Shown: positions 37,569-46,337, counted from the first letter of the stretch. The stretch is DNA of 64,000 nucleotides from Bacillus sp. NTK034 (GCF_017303275.1 NZ_JAFKOJ010000001.1:496001-560000); one strand, 5' to 3'. Program-made: numbers and translations. The notes: a model not told the origin generated them from the sequence alone.

Positions 37569-37814
37569 ATGAAGATTTATACAGCTCTTTTGCTGCAGAT
37601 GTTAATTTGGAGCGGATATACTTTCATTGAATGGCTGTCAAAATATGACCAGCTCATATATAAAGTCATTATGTTTTTTGTTTTTTTCTATTTGGCAATA
37701 AACATTGGAAATTGGGTAATTAAGTCTGCTAAAAAAACATTTATGGTAACTGTTATGAGCCTAAGCTTATATGCATCTTTCCATTTTGCAATGTCCTACT
37801 TGTCTCATTGGTAA
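37569..37814 (+). CDS. Small three-span membrane protein
   Basis: An 81-residue hydrophobic protein with three probable membrane segments (about 4-20, 28-49 and 57-75). No family recognised. The ATG at 37569 follows GGTGGTGGAG; the in-frame TTG at 37554 is upstream of that site. A sigma-B-like promoter precedes it, suggesting general stress expression. Ends against the terminator shared with opuD. Confidence 0.6.
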   Translation: MKIYTALLLQMLIWSGYTFIEWLSKYDQLIYKVIMFFVFFYLAINIGNWVIKSAKKTFMVTVMSLSLYASFHFAMSYLSHW

Positions 37815-37830
37815 AGTTACGGGAAAAGAG

Positions 37831-37866
37831 AAAAAATCGGCACCTTTTGCAGGTGCCGATTTTTTT
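37831..37866. terminator. Bidirectional terminator, small membrane gene and opuD
   Basis: AAAAAATCGGCACCT / AGGTGCCGATTTTTT, perfect stem. Confidence 0.92.
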
Positions 37867-37874
37867 AGGCTTTA

Positions 37875-39389
37875 TCAGCTGTTTTTTTTCGGGATGACTT
37901 CTTCTTTAAACGATTTAGCCAGCGAAACCACAATTAGAAGCATAATGATGGTAAATGGAAGTGCAGCTATAATGGAAGCCCTTTGGAGTGCTTCGAGACC
38001 TCCTGTCCATAAAAGGATGGCTGCAGATGCTGATTGAATAATGCCCCAGACAAATTTTACTTTACCCGGAGGGTTCAGGCTTCCGTTCGTCGTCTGCATT
38101 CCCAGAACAAAAGTAGCTGAGTCTGCAGAAGTAATAAAGAATGTGCTGATTAAGAAGATAGCCAATGAGCTGAGAACAGTGCTGAAAGGGAAGTTATCAA
38201 ACACAGTAAACAGTGCTACTTCCATTCCCTGCTGCTCAATTGTTTCCATAATAGGCTTAGCCTCGAAGAATTCAAGGTATATACCTGTTCCTCCAAAAAC
38301 AGAGAACCAAAGTGCCCCAAATAGGGTGGGAACAGCAAGTACACCAATAACGAATTCTCTTATTGTCCTTCCACGGGATATTCTGGCTATGAACGTACCA
38401 ACAAATGGCGCCCAGGCAATCCACCATGCCCAATAAAAAATGGTCCAATCCTGAAACCATGTCAGCTCCTGATCAAAGGGGCTGAGCCTGAAGCTCATGG
38501 ATGGAAGGTTTTGAAGATAAGAGCCAATCGTCGTTGTGAACAGGTCCATTATAAAGTTAGACGGACCTACAAACAGCAGAAATAATAATAAAGAAATTGC
38601 TAAGATAATATTTAAATTACTTAAATATTTTATTCCTTTGTTTAATCCAGTCTGTGCTGAAAGCATAAACAAGACGGTTACAACGATAATAATAATTAAT
38701 TGAGTGGTGAAATTATTACCGATACTGCCGAATATTCCAGATAGTCCTCCGGAAATCTGAATAGCACCCAGACCTAATGATGTTGCAACTCCAAAAACAG
38801 TAGCAAAGACGGCAATAAAATTAATTATTACGCCCAGCGGCCCATCCACTTTGCTCCCTAAAATTGGCCTCAAAATGGAGCTGATAACTCCCGGTGCACC
38901 TTTTCTGAACTGGAAATACGCGAGTGCAAGCCCAATGACAGTATAAATAGCCCATGGATGAAGACCCCAATGGAAAAAGGAGTACCTCATGGCTGCCCTA
39001 GCTGCTTCTGGTGTCTGTCCTTCCAGAAATGGAGGTGCATAAAAGTGATACATTGGTTCTGATACTCCCCAAAAAACCAGGCCTATTCCCATCCCGGCAC
39101 TAAAAAGCATGGCAAACCAGGATAAATAGCTATATTCTGGCCTATCTGCATCCTTGCCCAGACGAATATTCCCGTATTTGCTGAATGCTAATAGGATTGA
39201 AAAAATCAAAAAGATAGAAGCTGATAATAGGTAAAACCAGCCGAACTTCTCCAATATGAATCCTTGAATAGTTGATGTAACAGAATCAAGATTGCCTTTT
39301 GGCAGTATGGTCTTTGGGACAAGTCCCCATAAAATAAATATTGCTGTGAATATGACTGAAACCGTAAAAACGGGTGTCAGTTTCTTCAT
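37875..39389 (-). CDS. opuD: BCCT-family glycine betaine transporter
   Basis: A 504-residue betaine/carnitine/choline transporter with 12 spans. The family signature with tryptophans is visible (FYWAWWIAWAPFVGTFIARIS) and a Gly-rich segment GMGIGLVFWGVSEP lies earlier. It is sodium-driven uptake of compatible solutes under osmotic stress, most like B. subtilis OpuD. ATG at 39389 with GGAGGGATTGG upstream. Not at this place in B. subtilis, so it is an insertion between slp and SR1. Specificity (betaine versus choline) is not certain. Confidence 0.85.
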   Translation of the reverse strand: MKKLTPVFTVSVIFTAIFILWGLVPKTILPKGNLDSVTSTIQGFILEKFGWFYLLSASIFLIFSILLAFSKYGNIRLGKDADRPEYSYLSWFAMLFSAGMGIGLVFWGVSEPMYHFYAPPFLEGQTPEAARAAMRYSFFHWGLHPWAIYTVIGLALAYFQFRKGAPGVISSILRPILGSKVDGPLGVIINFIAVFATVFGVATSLGLGAIQISGGLSGIFGSIGNNFTTQLIIIIVVTVLFMLSAQTGLNKGIKYLSNLNIILAISLLLFLLFVGPSNFIMDLFTTTIGSYLQNLPSMSFRLSPFDQELTWFQDWTIFYWAWWIAWAPFVGTFIARISRGRTIREFVIGVLAVPTLFGALWFSVFGGTGIYLEFFEAKPIMETIEQQGMEVALFTVFDNFPFSTVLSSLAIFLISTFFITSADSATFVLGMQTTNGSLNPPGKVKFVWGIIQSASAAILLWTGGLEALQRASIIAALPFTIIMLLIVVSLAKSFKEEVIPKKNS

Positions 39390-39759
39390 CCAATCCCTCC
39401 AATTCTTAATAAAATGAACCTAAATAAAATAATTCTGTAAAACTCCCAATCCTTAAAATGCAGGAAAATAAGTATTCCGCATTTCTGACAGTATAGCTTG
39501 ATTTTTTAAAGCATTTTGAAGCTCAGCAGGGGAGAGCAGCTTCCCGAAAAAGATCGCCAATGTAAAATCGAAAGGATGTAAAGATCAAAAACTGAATTCT
39601 GAATTTTACTTTTGAATGTTCAAAACGGACCTGTTTCGGGTAAAATCAGTAGGTAATGGTAAGGTGTCAAAAAGGGGAACAACTCTTTTAAAAAGGCCAT
39701 TTTACATACTAACACTTATTGGTGTGAGTTTAAAGGAATATGCACTGCAGGAGGTCAAT
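39390..39759. other. Divergent intergenic region, opuD and deacetylase
   Basis: 370 bases holding the two divergent promoters. A sigma-B-like element is at 39618-39643. The open frame from 39616 upstream of the deacetylase start has no ribosome-binding site and is treated as leader. Confidence 0.5.
39618..39643 (+). promoter_or_regulatory. Sigma-B-like promoter of the deacetylase gene
   Basis: GTTCAA, 14 bases, GGGTAA; one mismatch in each hexamer to the sigma-B consensus. About 117 bases before the start codon. Confidence 0.45.
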
Positions 39760-40620
39760 ATGAGAATAACAGGACTTGTCATAGGTGTTTTCTTTCTAAT
39801 GATTCTGGCATCGTGTACGGATCATACTGCGGTTGAAAGTCAGCCATCAGAATTGGAAAAAGAAGAGTATAAGCAAGAAGAAAATAATTCGGATGACCAT
39901 TCCAAATTTCATGAATCGAAATCGGAGAAGAATAAAGAAGATGCCGAAGAAGAGCCGGAAGAAGAAGCAGTATCCTTATTAGAACCGCAATATAGGATAA
40001 ATGCAAGTAATTGGACAATAGAACCAATGAATCAGGCAAATTCAAAAGTTGTATTACTGACCATTGACGATGCGCCGGATAAAAATGCATTGGAGATGGC
40101 CAGGATCTTAAAAAAACTAGCTGCACCGGCTATATTTTTTGTTAATGGGCACTTCATTGATACTCCGGAAGAAGCAAAAGTTTTGAAGGAAATACACGAA
40201 CTTGGGTTTGCTATCGGTAATCACACATACAGCCACCCCAACCTGAAAACCTTATCAGAGGCACAGCAGTATAAAGAAATTGTTGGTCTTAATGACCGAG
40301 TAGAAGAGATTATTGGAGAGAGGCCAAAGTTCTTCCGGGCACCATTCGGATCCATTTCTGACTACAGCAGAAAAGTCGCCAAGGATGAAAACATGCTCCT
40401 CATGAATTGGACATACGGATATGACTGGGAAAAGGAATATCAGTCAAAAGAAGCTTTGGCAGATATAATGATTAATTCACCCTTTTTAGTGAATGGTGCA
40501 AACTTATTGATGCATGATAGGCAATGGACAAAAGAAGCTCTAGAGGATATTGTGAAAGGTCTGCAGAATAAAGGATTTACCACAGTTGATCCCGCTCAAA
40601 TCAGCCAGGAAATAGAATGA
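39760..40620 (+). CDS. Polysaccharide deacetylase lipoprotein
   Basis: A 286-residue exported protein. Lipobox LASC (lipidated C19), an acidic low-complexity linker rich in Glu/Lys/Ser (about 25-75), then a NodB deacetylase domain (about 95-280). Motif 1 is TIDDAPD (metal D in DD), motif 2 NHTYSHPN, motif 3 RAPFGS and a late LLMHD. Likely de-N-acetylates peptidoglycan or another glycan at the membrane surface. ATG at 39760 after GCAGGAGG. Ends on a palindromic terminator that overlaps the stop codon. Confidence 0.85.
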   Translation: MRITGLVIGVFFLMILASCTDHTAVESQPSELEKEEYKQEENNSDDHSKFHESKSEKNKEDAEEEPEEEAVSLLEPQYRINASNWTIEPMNQANSKVVLLTIDDAPDKNALEMARILKKLAAPAIFFVNGHFIDTPEEAKVLKEIHELGFAIGNHTYSHPNLKTLSEAQQYKEIVGLNDRVEEIIGERPKFFRAPFGSISDYSRKVAKDENMLLMNWTYGYDWEKEYQSKEALADIMINSPFLVNGANLLMHDRQWTKEALEDIVKGLQNKGFTTVDPAQISQEIE

Positions 40621-40650
40621 GAACAGCAGCTGCTGTTCTCAACGTTTTTA
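40619..40650 (+). terminator. Terminator of the deacetylase gene
   Basis: Perfect 22-base palindrome centred on AGCAGCTGCT, starting inside the stop codon, followed by GTTTTT. Confidence 0.85.
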
Positions 40651-40660
40651 TTGGAATCAA

Positions 40661-41098
40661 TTATTTTTTTTTATAATAGTACATGATTCTTCCATTGAAG
40701 AGATGCAATTCACCTTGCAGCTTTTTAGCGAGAAATTTGCAAAATTCATTTGCTTTACCTTTATCTCCAAATGTTGCACCTTCCGGCAATGTAACCTGTA
40801 TGTACGCCTGCTCCCGTTCAGAACCGTCTTCCTCAATAACTTTTTCTTTATCAACGCCTAGCAATATGGCGTTATATCGGTCATGGTCAGAATAAAGGTA
40901 AAACCAGGTTCCTTTTGCATCAGGCTTCTCTTTAATTTCATAAGGAAAGGCTGCATCATTATAGTCCCAATTTATCTGATTGCCTGTTTTGCCTGTAATA
41001 TCCTTATAATATAAGAAAAGTTCTTTAAGCTCTTCTGTTGAAATATTTTCCTTAGCTGATGAAGGAACCAGCTTGATAAAAGAATTAGCCGCCAACAT
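40661..41098 (-). CDS. DUF1885-like conserved protein
   Basis: A 145-residue soluble protein. The patterns SFIKLVPSSAKE at the start and GDKGKANEFCKFLAK...HLFNGR near the end are those I associate with DUF1885, a Bacillaceae family with a solved structure and no assigned function. ATG at 41098 with GGGGGG four bases upstream. Stands alone between two converging or diverging genes. Confidence 0.7.
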   Translation of the reverse strand: MLAANSFIKLVPSSAKENISTEELKELFLYYKDITGKTGNQINWDYNDAAFPYEIKEKPDAKGTWFYLYSDHDRYNAILLGVDKEKVIEEDGSEREQAYIQVTLPEGATFGDKGKANEFCKFLAKKLQGELHLFNGRIMYYYKKK

Positions 41099-41269
41099 CT
41101 ATCCCCCCATTATCCCCAAAATTATGGTAACGAACGTCCTCCTTCATTCTAGCATTAGATAAAATCTTATGACAACTTAAAATAGTAAGGCAAAATTAAA
41201 TTACTTGTCAAATCGCCTATATTAAATTATAATAATATTCTAAATATTTATTTAAAAAGGAGGAATTTT

Positions 41270-41569
41270 ATGGATTTATTTGAGAAGCTCTATGATGAGC
41301 ATGAAAACGTGAATGTCCGTTTTGTTGGCTTTACGACAGAGTCAACCCGTTATGATTTTGGAATTGTCTATACAAACCTCTTCTTTTCCAAGCCTCTGGT
41401 TATTTGTATGCAGACTGGCCGCTCAACTCTCCTCGACCCTAAAGATCTCGAAGACATCGAATACTTGCAAAAGGCATTCAAGCTTGATTTATATGAACAG
41501 GCGGCTGATTTAAGCGAGTTTTTCTCAGAAGCAATCCCCGGTGCGCGTTTTGAAGAACAATACGATTAA
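41270..41569 (+). CDS. DUF3055 / SAV0927-like protein
   Basis: A 99-residue cytoplasmic protein with the sequence VRFVGFTTE..RYDFGIVYTN typical of the DUF3055 family found across Bacillaceae and staphylococci. Function unknown. Good AAAGGAGG before the ATG; terminator right after. Lies just upstream of SR1. Confidence 0.78.
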   Translation: MDLFEKLYDEHENVNVRFVGFTTESTRYDFGIVYTNLFFSKPLVICMQTGRSTLLDPKDLEDIEYLQKAFKLDLYEQAADLSEFFSEAIPGARFEEQYD

Positions 41570-41576
41570 GCAAAAA

Positions 41577-41605
41577 AAAACAGGCCAAATTGGTCTGTTT
41601 TTTTT
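41577..41605 (+). terminator. Terminator of the DUF3055 gene
   Basis: AACAG-CCAAATTGG-CTGTT followed by eight Ts. Confidence 0.85.
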
Positions 41606-41672
41606 ATTATGTCATACTAATAATAAAGGTTTATAAATGGCGTTAACGTAAATACCAATAAAAAACAATAAT

Positions 41673-41743
41673 TATGTTATACAATTAGGCTTGATAAATT
41701 AATAGTGTTATATTATTATTGATATATAGATAAAGCGCTTTCA
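41673..41743 (+). promoter_or_regulatory. SR1 promoter with CcpN boxes and cre-like site
   Basis: -35 TTGATA (41691-41696), 17 bases, -10 TATTAT (41714-41719). TATGTTATACA (41673-41683) fits the CcpN consensus TRTGHYATAYW fully, and AGTGTTATATT (41704-41714) fits at 10 of 11 positions between the -35 and -10; their starts are 31 bp apart. ATAAAGCGCTTTCA (41730-41743), just past the expected start, has a full right half of a CcpA cre site. B. subtilis SR1 is repressed by CcpN and weakly by CcpA. Confidence 0.75.
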
Positions 41744-41780
41744 ACTAAAATTAAAACTCAATGAAAAGGAGAATGAAAAG

Positions 41781-41915
41781 ATGGGTACAATCGTATGCCA
41801 GGCTTGCAATTCAACTATTGATCATTTTGAGGATGAAAAAGTAACTGTACTATATTCAAAAAAATGTAATTGCTGTGACGGAGAAAAAACAGAGAATACA
41901 AAAAATAATCGTTAA
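41781..41915 (+). CDS. sr1P: GapA-binding peptide SR1P
   Basis: A 44-residue peptide beginning MGTIVCQACNSTIDHFEDEK, a clear match to SR1P, which binds glyceraldehyde-3-phosphate dehydrogenase GapA and promotes its association with RNase J1. Cysteines fall in two pairs (CQAC and CNCC), suggesting metal binding. AAAGGAG is nine bases before the ATG. RNase J1 (rnjA) is encoded in the same window. Often missed in annotation because of its size. Confidence 0.92.
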   Translation: MGTIVCQACNSTIDHFEDEKVTVLYSKKCNCCDGEKTENTKNNR

Positions 41916-41920
41916 TCATA

Positions 41921-41954
41921 AAAAGAGCCTTTCCTAAAAGTGGAAGGCTCTTTT
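41921..41954. terminator. Bidirectional terminator, SR1 and speA
   Basis: AAAAGAGCCTTTCC / GGAAGGCTCTTTT. Confidence 0.92.
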
Positions 41955-41957
41955 GCA

Positions 41958-43427
41958 TTATCTGATGGCCCGGTGCTCTTCAATAACACGAAGATATTTA
42001 AAGTCGTAATCTTCAGGCCCTTGAACTGGAAGTCCCGCTTCCATATTCGTTTTTATATAACGCAGGTTTTCCTTAGTAATGATTTCTCCTGGAATAAATA
42101 TAGGTATTCCGGGTGGATAAACCATAATGAATTCAGCGATAATTCTTCCTTCTGACTCGTCAAATGGAACCAGTTCTGTATCAGCATAAAATGCGTCACG
42201 GGGTGTAAGTGATAAAACGGGAATATCAGGCAGCAGCACTTGAGTTTCAAGCTTTTCAGTATTTCCTTTGCGCTCACTAGCGAGTTCGGCAAGAGCAGAA
42301 ACTAAAATATCAGCTTCTCTTTCAGTGTCACCGGGGGTAACGATGCAAAGAATATTATATAAATCAGACATTTCTACTTCAATATTATGATGTTCCCGGA
42401 GCCAATTTTCCACATCGAAACCATTCATGCCAAGTTCTTTGACAGAAATAATCAATTTGGTCGGATCGTAGTCATGCGCCGCTTTTGTTTCCAGTATTTC
42501 TTCGCCGACACAATATAGCCGGTCAATTTCATTGATGCGGCGGCGAATGGACTGGGCCAAATCAATAGTCTTTTGAATAAGGTCCTTTCCTTCAGTCGCA
42601 AGACGTTTTCTGGCAACATCCAAGGAGGCAAGCAATAAATAAGAAGTGGAAGTTGTTGTCAGCATGCTTAAAATGGATTGTACCCTTTTGGCCGAAACAA
42701 GATTCCCTTTCATATTTAATATTGAACTTTGTGTCATCGATCCGCCCAGTTTGTGGACTGACGTTGCTGCTAAGTCAGCGCCGGCCTGCATGGCTGATAA
42801 TGGAAGTTCGTCATGGAAGTGAATATGCACACCATGTGCTTCATCCACAAGTACAGGCACATTGTATGAATGGGCTATTTCAACAATTTTCCTAAGATCA
42901 GCAGATACACCGAAATAAGTAGGATTAATTACTAATACCCCTTTGGCGTCCGGATGAAGTTCCAGTGCTTTCGAGACTGACTCAGTTGTAATGCCGTGAG
43001 ATATACCCAGGTTTTCATCAATTTCAGGATGTATAAAAATAGGGGTTGCCCCTGAAAAAACAATTGCAGACATGACGGATTTATGAACATTCCTCGGAAC
43101 AATGATTTTATCCCCTGGCCCGCAGACAGCCATAACCATGGTCATGATGGCTCCGCTCGTTCCTTGTACAGAGAAGAATGTTTTATCCGCCCAAAAAGCC
43201 TCTGCTGCAAGATCCTGTGCTTCTTTTATAATGCCTTTTGGCTGATGAAGATCATCGAGTGGACCAATGTTGATCAGGTCAATGGCGAGTGCATTATCAC
43301 CTATATATTCCCTGAATTCCGGATCAATCCCGGCACCTTTTTTGTGGCCGGGTATATGAAACTGTACCGGATCCTTTTTTGCGTGTGCAAGCAAACCGCT
43401 GAACAGCGGTGTTTTGTATTGAGACAA
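41958..43427 (-). CDS. speA: Arginine decarboxylase SpeA
   Basis: A 489-residue PLP enzyme of the Orn/Lys/Arg decarboxylase fold-I family, making agmatine for polyamine synthesis in B. subtilis (SpeA, 490 residues). The Schiff-base lysine is in SVHKLGG, preceded by the VDEAHG motif. A small C-terminal domain (about 370-489) completes it. TTG start at 43427 with GAGGTGTG upstream. Neighbour of SR1 as in B. subtilis; lysine as substrate cannot be fully excluded from sequence. Confidence 0.9.
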   Translation of the reverse strand: MSQYKTPLFSGLLAHAKKDPVQFHIPGHKKGAGIDPEFREYIGDNALAIDLINIGPLDDLHQPKGIIKEAQDLAAEAFWADKTFFSVQGTSGAIMTMVMAVCGPGDKIIVPRNVHKSVMSAIVFSGATPIFIHPEIDENLGISHGITTESVSKALELHPDAKGVLVINPTYFGVSADLRKIVEIAHSYNVPVLVDEAHGVHIHFHDELPLSAMQAGADLAATSVHKLGGSMTQSSILNMKGNLVSAKRVQSILSMLTTTSTSYLLLASLDVARKRLATEGKDLIQKTIDLAQSIRRRINEIDRLYCVGEEILETKAAHDYDPTKLIISVKELGMNGFDVENWLREHHNIEVEMSDLYNILCIVTPGDTEREADILVSALAELASERKGNTEKLETQVLLPDIPVLSLTPRDAFYADTELVPFDESEGRIIAEFIMVYPPGIPIFIPGEIITKENLRYIKTNMEAGLPVQGPEDYDFKYLRVIEEHRAIR

Positions 43428-43735
43428 CTTATTCCCACACCTCTTTAAAATTAATATTTCAATATGCTCATGCTGTTATAAAACATTTGCATTATAGCAT
43501 TATTCAATCCCTTTGCATAGAAAGTTTTATTGCATATTCATCCTGATAAAGCCTGTCTGGTTACCGCTCCTGAAGACGAAAGGTTTGCCCAATCCCGATT
43601 GAAGGGTTCGTCATATGCTTGTCGTCCCTGGACAGCCGCCACCACATTTCGATTTGCCATTAGTTTTAGAAGTTAACAGGAATTTTAACCTTATAAATAG
43701 AAATAAAAAGTCAGGAAGAAATGGAGGGTTTATAA
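43428..43735. other. Divergent intergenic region with a structured GC-rich block
   Basis: The flanks are AT-rich, but 43541-43660 is visibly GC-richer and dyad-rich. GACGAA (43575-43580) can pair with TTCGTC (43607-43612) around CAAT / ATTG, and CTGTC (43553) with GACAG (43631). On the minus strand 43538-43660 is an open 40-codon frame beginning MANRNVVAAVQGRQAYDEPF but without a ribosome-binding site. A TATAAT for speA lies at about 43493-43498 (minus). Confidence 0.45.
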
Positions 43736-44692
43736 ATGAAGTGGAACACACGTGTGACAGAATTATTAAAAATTAAATATCCAATTATACAGGGTGGCCT
43801 TGCCCATCTTGCTTATTCAGACTTGGCAGCAGCTGTTTCAAATGCAGGAGGATTAGGGCAGATTACTGCAATGTCTCTCAGCAGCCCGGAAAAATTAAGA
43901 GACGAGATCCAAAAGGTTAAGAAATTGACAGATAAACCATTTGGGGTTAATTTTGCTATTGGGCAGCATGGAAGGCCATTTTCTCATTACCTGGATATTG
44001 CAATTGAAGAAGAAGTTCCTGTTATTTCTATGACAGGGGGGAATCCTGCGCCTATTTTTGATCAGTTAAAGGGTGTAAATGTTAAGAAACTTGTACTTGT
44101 GGCGGCAAAACGGCAGGCAGTAAAGGCAGAGGAACTTGGGGCAGATGCTGTGATGGTCGTTGGACAGGAAGGCGGAGGACATTTAGGCAGGGATGATATT
44201 GGAACCTTCGTTCTAGTTCCTCAGGTGGCTGATGCTGTATCCATTCCTGTTATTGCCTCAGGAGGAATTGGAGACGGCAGGGGCCTGATGGCAGCTTTAA
44301 GTCTTGGAGCAGAGGGTATTGAGATGGGGACAAGATTTGTTGCGACAAAGGAATGCGTCCATGCTTCTGAATTATATAAAAATCGTTTAGTCGAAGGAAC
44401 AGAAAATGACACAGTAGTAATAAAAAGAACTATAGGTGCACCTGCAAGGGTAATAGCTAACTCATGGACGGAAAAAATACTCGAAATCGAAAAACAAAAC
44501 GGCGGCTATGAGCAATTAAAAGACTACATTAGCGGGAATGCTAATAAAAAATATATATATGAAGGGAACGGCCATGAAGGATTTGCATGGGCTGGACAAG
44601 TTATGGGATTAATTAAGGATATCCCCTCAGTTGAAGAACTATTCCAGCGGATCGTTGCAGAAGGAGAATCAATCAGGGGAAAATGGGTTTAA
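43736..44692 (+). CDS. Nitronate monooxygenase family flavoprotein
   Basis: A 318-residue FMN-dependent TIM-barrel protein of the 2-nitropropane dioxygenase / FabK-like group. Typical motifs: PIIQGGLAHLA at the start, NAGGLGQI, GQEGGGHLGRDDIGT, and the phosphate-binding ASGGIGDGRGLMAAL. Nitronate monooxygenases detoxify propionate-3-nitronate; FabK reduces enoyl-ACP. Sequence alone favours the former but does not settle it. ATG with AATGGAGGG upstream. Inserted between speA and yktA relative to B. subtilis. Confidence 0.85.
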   Translation: MKWNTRVTELLKIKYPIIQGGLAHLAYSDLAAAVSNAGGLGQITAMSLSSPEKLRDEIQKVKKLTDKPFGVNFAIGQHGRPFSHYLDIAIEEEVPVISMTGGNPAPIFDQLKGVNVKKLVLVAAKRQAVKAEELGADAVMVVGQEGGGHLGRDDIGTFVLVPQVADAVSIPVIASGGIGDGRGLMAALSLGAEGIEMGTRFVATKECVHASELYKNRLVEGTENDTVVIKRTIGAPARVIANSWTEKILEIEKQNGGYEQLKDYISGNANKKYIYEGNGHEGFAWAGQVMGLIKDIPSVEELFQRIVAEGESIRGKWV

Positions 44693-44748
44693 TATTGATA
44701 AAATAATGTGAAAATACATCATGACTATCATAAATGAGGTGAAGTGAA

Positions 44749-45024
44749 ATGGAATATCAGTACCCGATTGACCAGGATTGGTCAACCGAAGAAATAGTTG
44801 ACGTTATTAAATACTTTGAAAGCATTGAAATGGCATACGAAAAAGGAATTGAGCGGGAACAATTCATGAATGCATATAGACGCTTTAAGGAAATCGTTCC
44901 GGGAAAAGCCCACGAGAAAAACATTTGTGATGAATTTGAAGAACAAAGCGGTTATTCCTCCTATAGGACCGTTAAATTGGCCAAAGAACGTTCAGCAGGG
45001 GATAAAGTAAGAATGCAGAAATAG
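44749..45024 (+). CDS. yktA: UPF0223 family protein YktA
   Basis: A 91-residue helical protein starting [20 protein letters not shown], the hallmark of UPF0223 (YktA). Function unknown. Position beside yktB matches B. subtilis. GAGGTGAAG precedes the ATG and a strong terminator follows. Confidence 0.92.
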   Translation: MEYQYPIDQDWSTEEIVDVIKYFESIEMAYEKGIEREQFMNAYRRFKEIVPGKAHEKNICDEFEEQSGYSSYRTVKLAKERSAGDKVRMQK

Positions 45025-45031
45025 ACTTAGT

Positions 45032-45071
45032 AAAAAAACAAAACCTTCAATTTGAAGGTTTTGTTTTTTTA
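45032..45071. terminator. Bidirectional terminator, yktA and yktB
   Basis: AAAACAAAACCTTCAA / TTGAAGGTTTTGTTTT, perfect palindrome between converging genes. Confidence 0.92.
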
Positions 45072-45101
45072 GCTGCCTATTCCACGATATGCGAAACATG
45101 T

Positions 45102-45722
45102 TTATGCCATTTTGTATAGGGGTAATAAATTTCTAAATACAGATTCAGCTTTTTGAATAAACTGATCAGATGACATCTGAACGGCATCTTCTCGAGAAAT
45201 ATGATAGCCGCAAAGAATTTCAGCTTTTTTAACATTTTGCAGGCGCTGAAACATGGATTTTAATTCTTCTTTGGAAATTTGATTATGAGGAACAGCATCT
45301 GGTTTTGTGTGATCGCCTGACCAGACATAATCCTTGGGTATTTCTTTATAAAATATATCCAGGCTGTTTTCAAAAGATTTGCCTGCAGCAGCTTTATTCG
45401 GTGCTTCATATATGATGGCAAACCAGATGAATACATGCGTTTCCCATAAACCTATCTGGAAATGAGGAACCATTTTGTATCCCCGCGCATTGCCTGCAAA
45501 TGCAACCCACGTATCATTTGGCGGATTCTTTGTTCTTCTGGCATGCTTAGCAACATGAGGGAATATTTCATCTCCGGACATGTTTGAGAGAGAAGGTGCA
45601 AAATGGCGTCCCAAGTCTTCCAACTTAGGCCTAATAACAGATTTTAACCTGTCCATTCTTTCATCAAGTCCATCTATTTTGAAGACATCGAAATCATCGT
45701 TTGTAAAACCAGAAAAAGACAT
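45102..45722 (-). CDS. yktB: UPF0637 / DUF1054 protein YktB
   Basis: A 206-residue protein with the YktB signature (GFTNDDFDVFKIDGLDERM at the start, VAFAGNARGYKM, HFQIGLWETHVF). Family function unknown. Strong AGGAGG before the ATG. Confidence 0.93.
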   Translation of the reverse strand: MSFSGFTNDDFDVFKIDGLDERMDRLKSVIRPKLEDLGRHFAPSLSNMSGDEIFPHVAKHARRTKNPPNDTWVAFAGNARGYKMVPHFQIGLWETHVFIWFAIIYEAPNKAAAGKSFENSLDIFYKEIPKDYVWSGDHTKPDAVPHNQISKEELKSMFQRLQNVKKAEILCGYHISREDAVQMSSDQFIQKAESVFRNLLPLYKMA

Positions 45723-45917
45723 AAGCTAACCTCCTATATGCTTTGTCAAATATTGTAGCATAACCTCGAACAATCCAAAAATTTTAAGCTCTGAAGAAGC
45801 GGCTAAATAAAGTTTTAGGTTATCGCACAAATTAGTTGCAACTGAGAATTGTCCTTCATATGATAATAGTAAAAATAATCAGAAAATTAATCACTATTGG
45901 AAGGGGTGTACTGTCTA

Positions 45918-46112
45918 ATGAAACAACTTATGAATACAGTGAAGAAAAAAAATGGTGATAGGGAAAGAACAGCGGTCTTAAGGCTGGAAATGGATTATGA
46001 GTTAGCTACTTTGTTTGATGCCATGTCAGAAAAAAATGAAGATCTCCAGAAACAATCTAAGCTAAAGCTTGAAAAAATCAGGCAGGAACTTCTTAGATTA
46101 AAAGCACTTTAA
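45918..46112 (+). CDS. ykzI: Small charged helical protein, YkzI-like by position
   Basis: A 64-residue, highly charged, probably all-helical protein (RLEMDYELATLFDAMSEKNE). It lies between yktB and suhB, where B. subtilis has ykzI, so the name rests on synteny. ATG at 45918 after GGAAGGGG; an upstream TTG at 45897 precedes that site. A hairpin AACGGACTCC / GGAGT-CGTT at about 46166-46201 follows. Confidence 0.65.
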   Translation: MKQLMNTVKKKNGDRERTAVLRLEMDYELATLFDAMSEKNEDLQKQSKLKLEKIRQELLRLKAL

Positions 46113-46165
46113 GATTAATTGTGACTAAAGGAGAAAAGGCAGAAAAAATGCAAATGAAAAGAAAA

Positions 46166-46205
46166 AATAATTAGAAACGGACTCCCTGATTTCATGAGGA
46201 GTTCG
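46166..46205 (+). terminator. Hairpin after the ykzI-like gene
   Basis: AAACGGACTCC / GGAGTTCGTTT with one mismatch and a T-rich tail. Confidence 0.65.
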
Positions 46206-46337
46206 TTTATTATTTTGGCAATTGTTTTTACCTGCAAATGATAACCCGCATCATAGGAGAGTATATAACTTGAAGAACCCAGCTAATTCATTTAAGCTAG
46301 TTATATTTTAAGGATATACCAAGCGGAGGGCGGACCT

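Larger units (their letters stand above)
41726..41954 (+). ncRNA. Dual-function regulatory RNA SR1
   Basis: A transcript of about 229 nucleotides predicted from the promoter to the terminator at 41921-41954, close to the 205 of B. subtilis SR1 and in the same place, next to speA. In B. subtilis SR1 base-pairs with ahrC mRNA to reduce arginine-catabolism activation and also encodes the peptide SR1P. The peptide here is clearly conserved. Base-pairing regions cannot be judged without ahrC of this organism. Confidence 0.8.

Noticed and set aside
39616-39759. 48-codon N-terminal extension of the deacetylase frame
   Set aside because: It would bury the lipoprotein signal peptide; the ATG at 39760 has the strong ribosome-binding site, and the sigma-B-like promoter lies inside the extension.
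41773-41844. Second frame overlapping the SR1P gene, starting at an ATG inside its leader
   Set aside because: Start is only one base from the Shine-Dalgarno, and the overlapping SR1P frame is clearly conserved.
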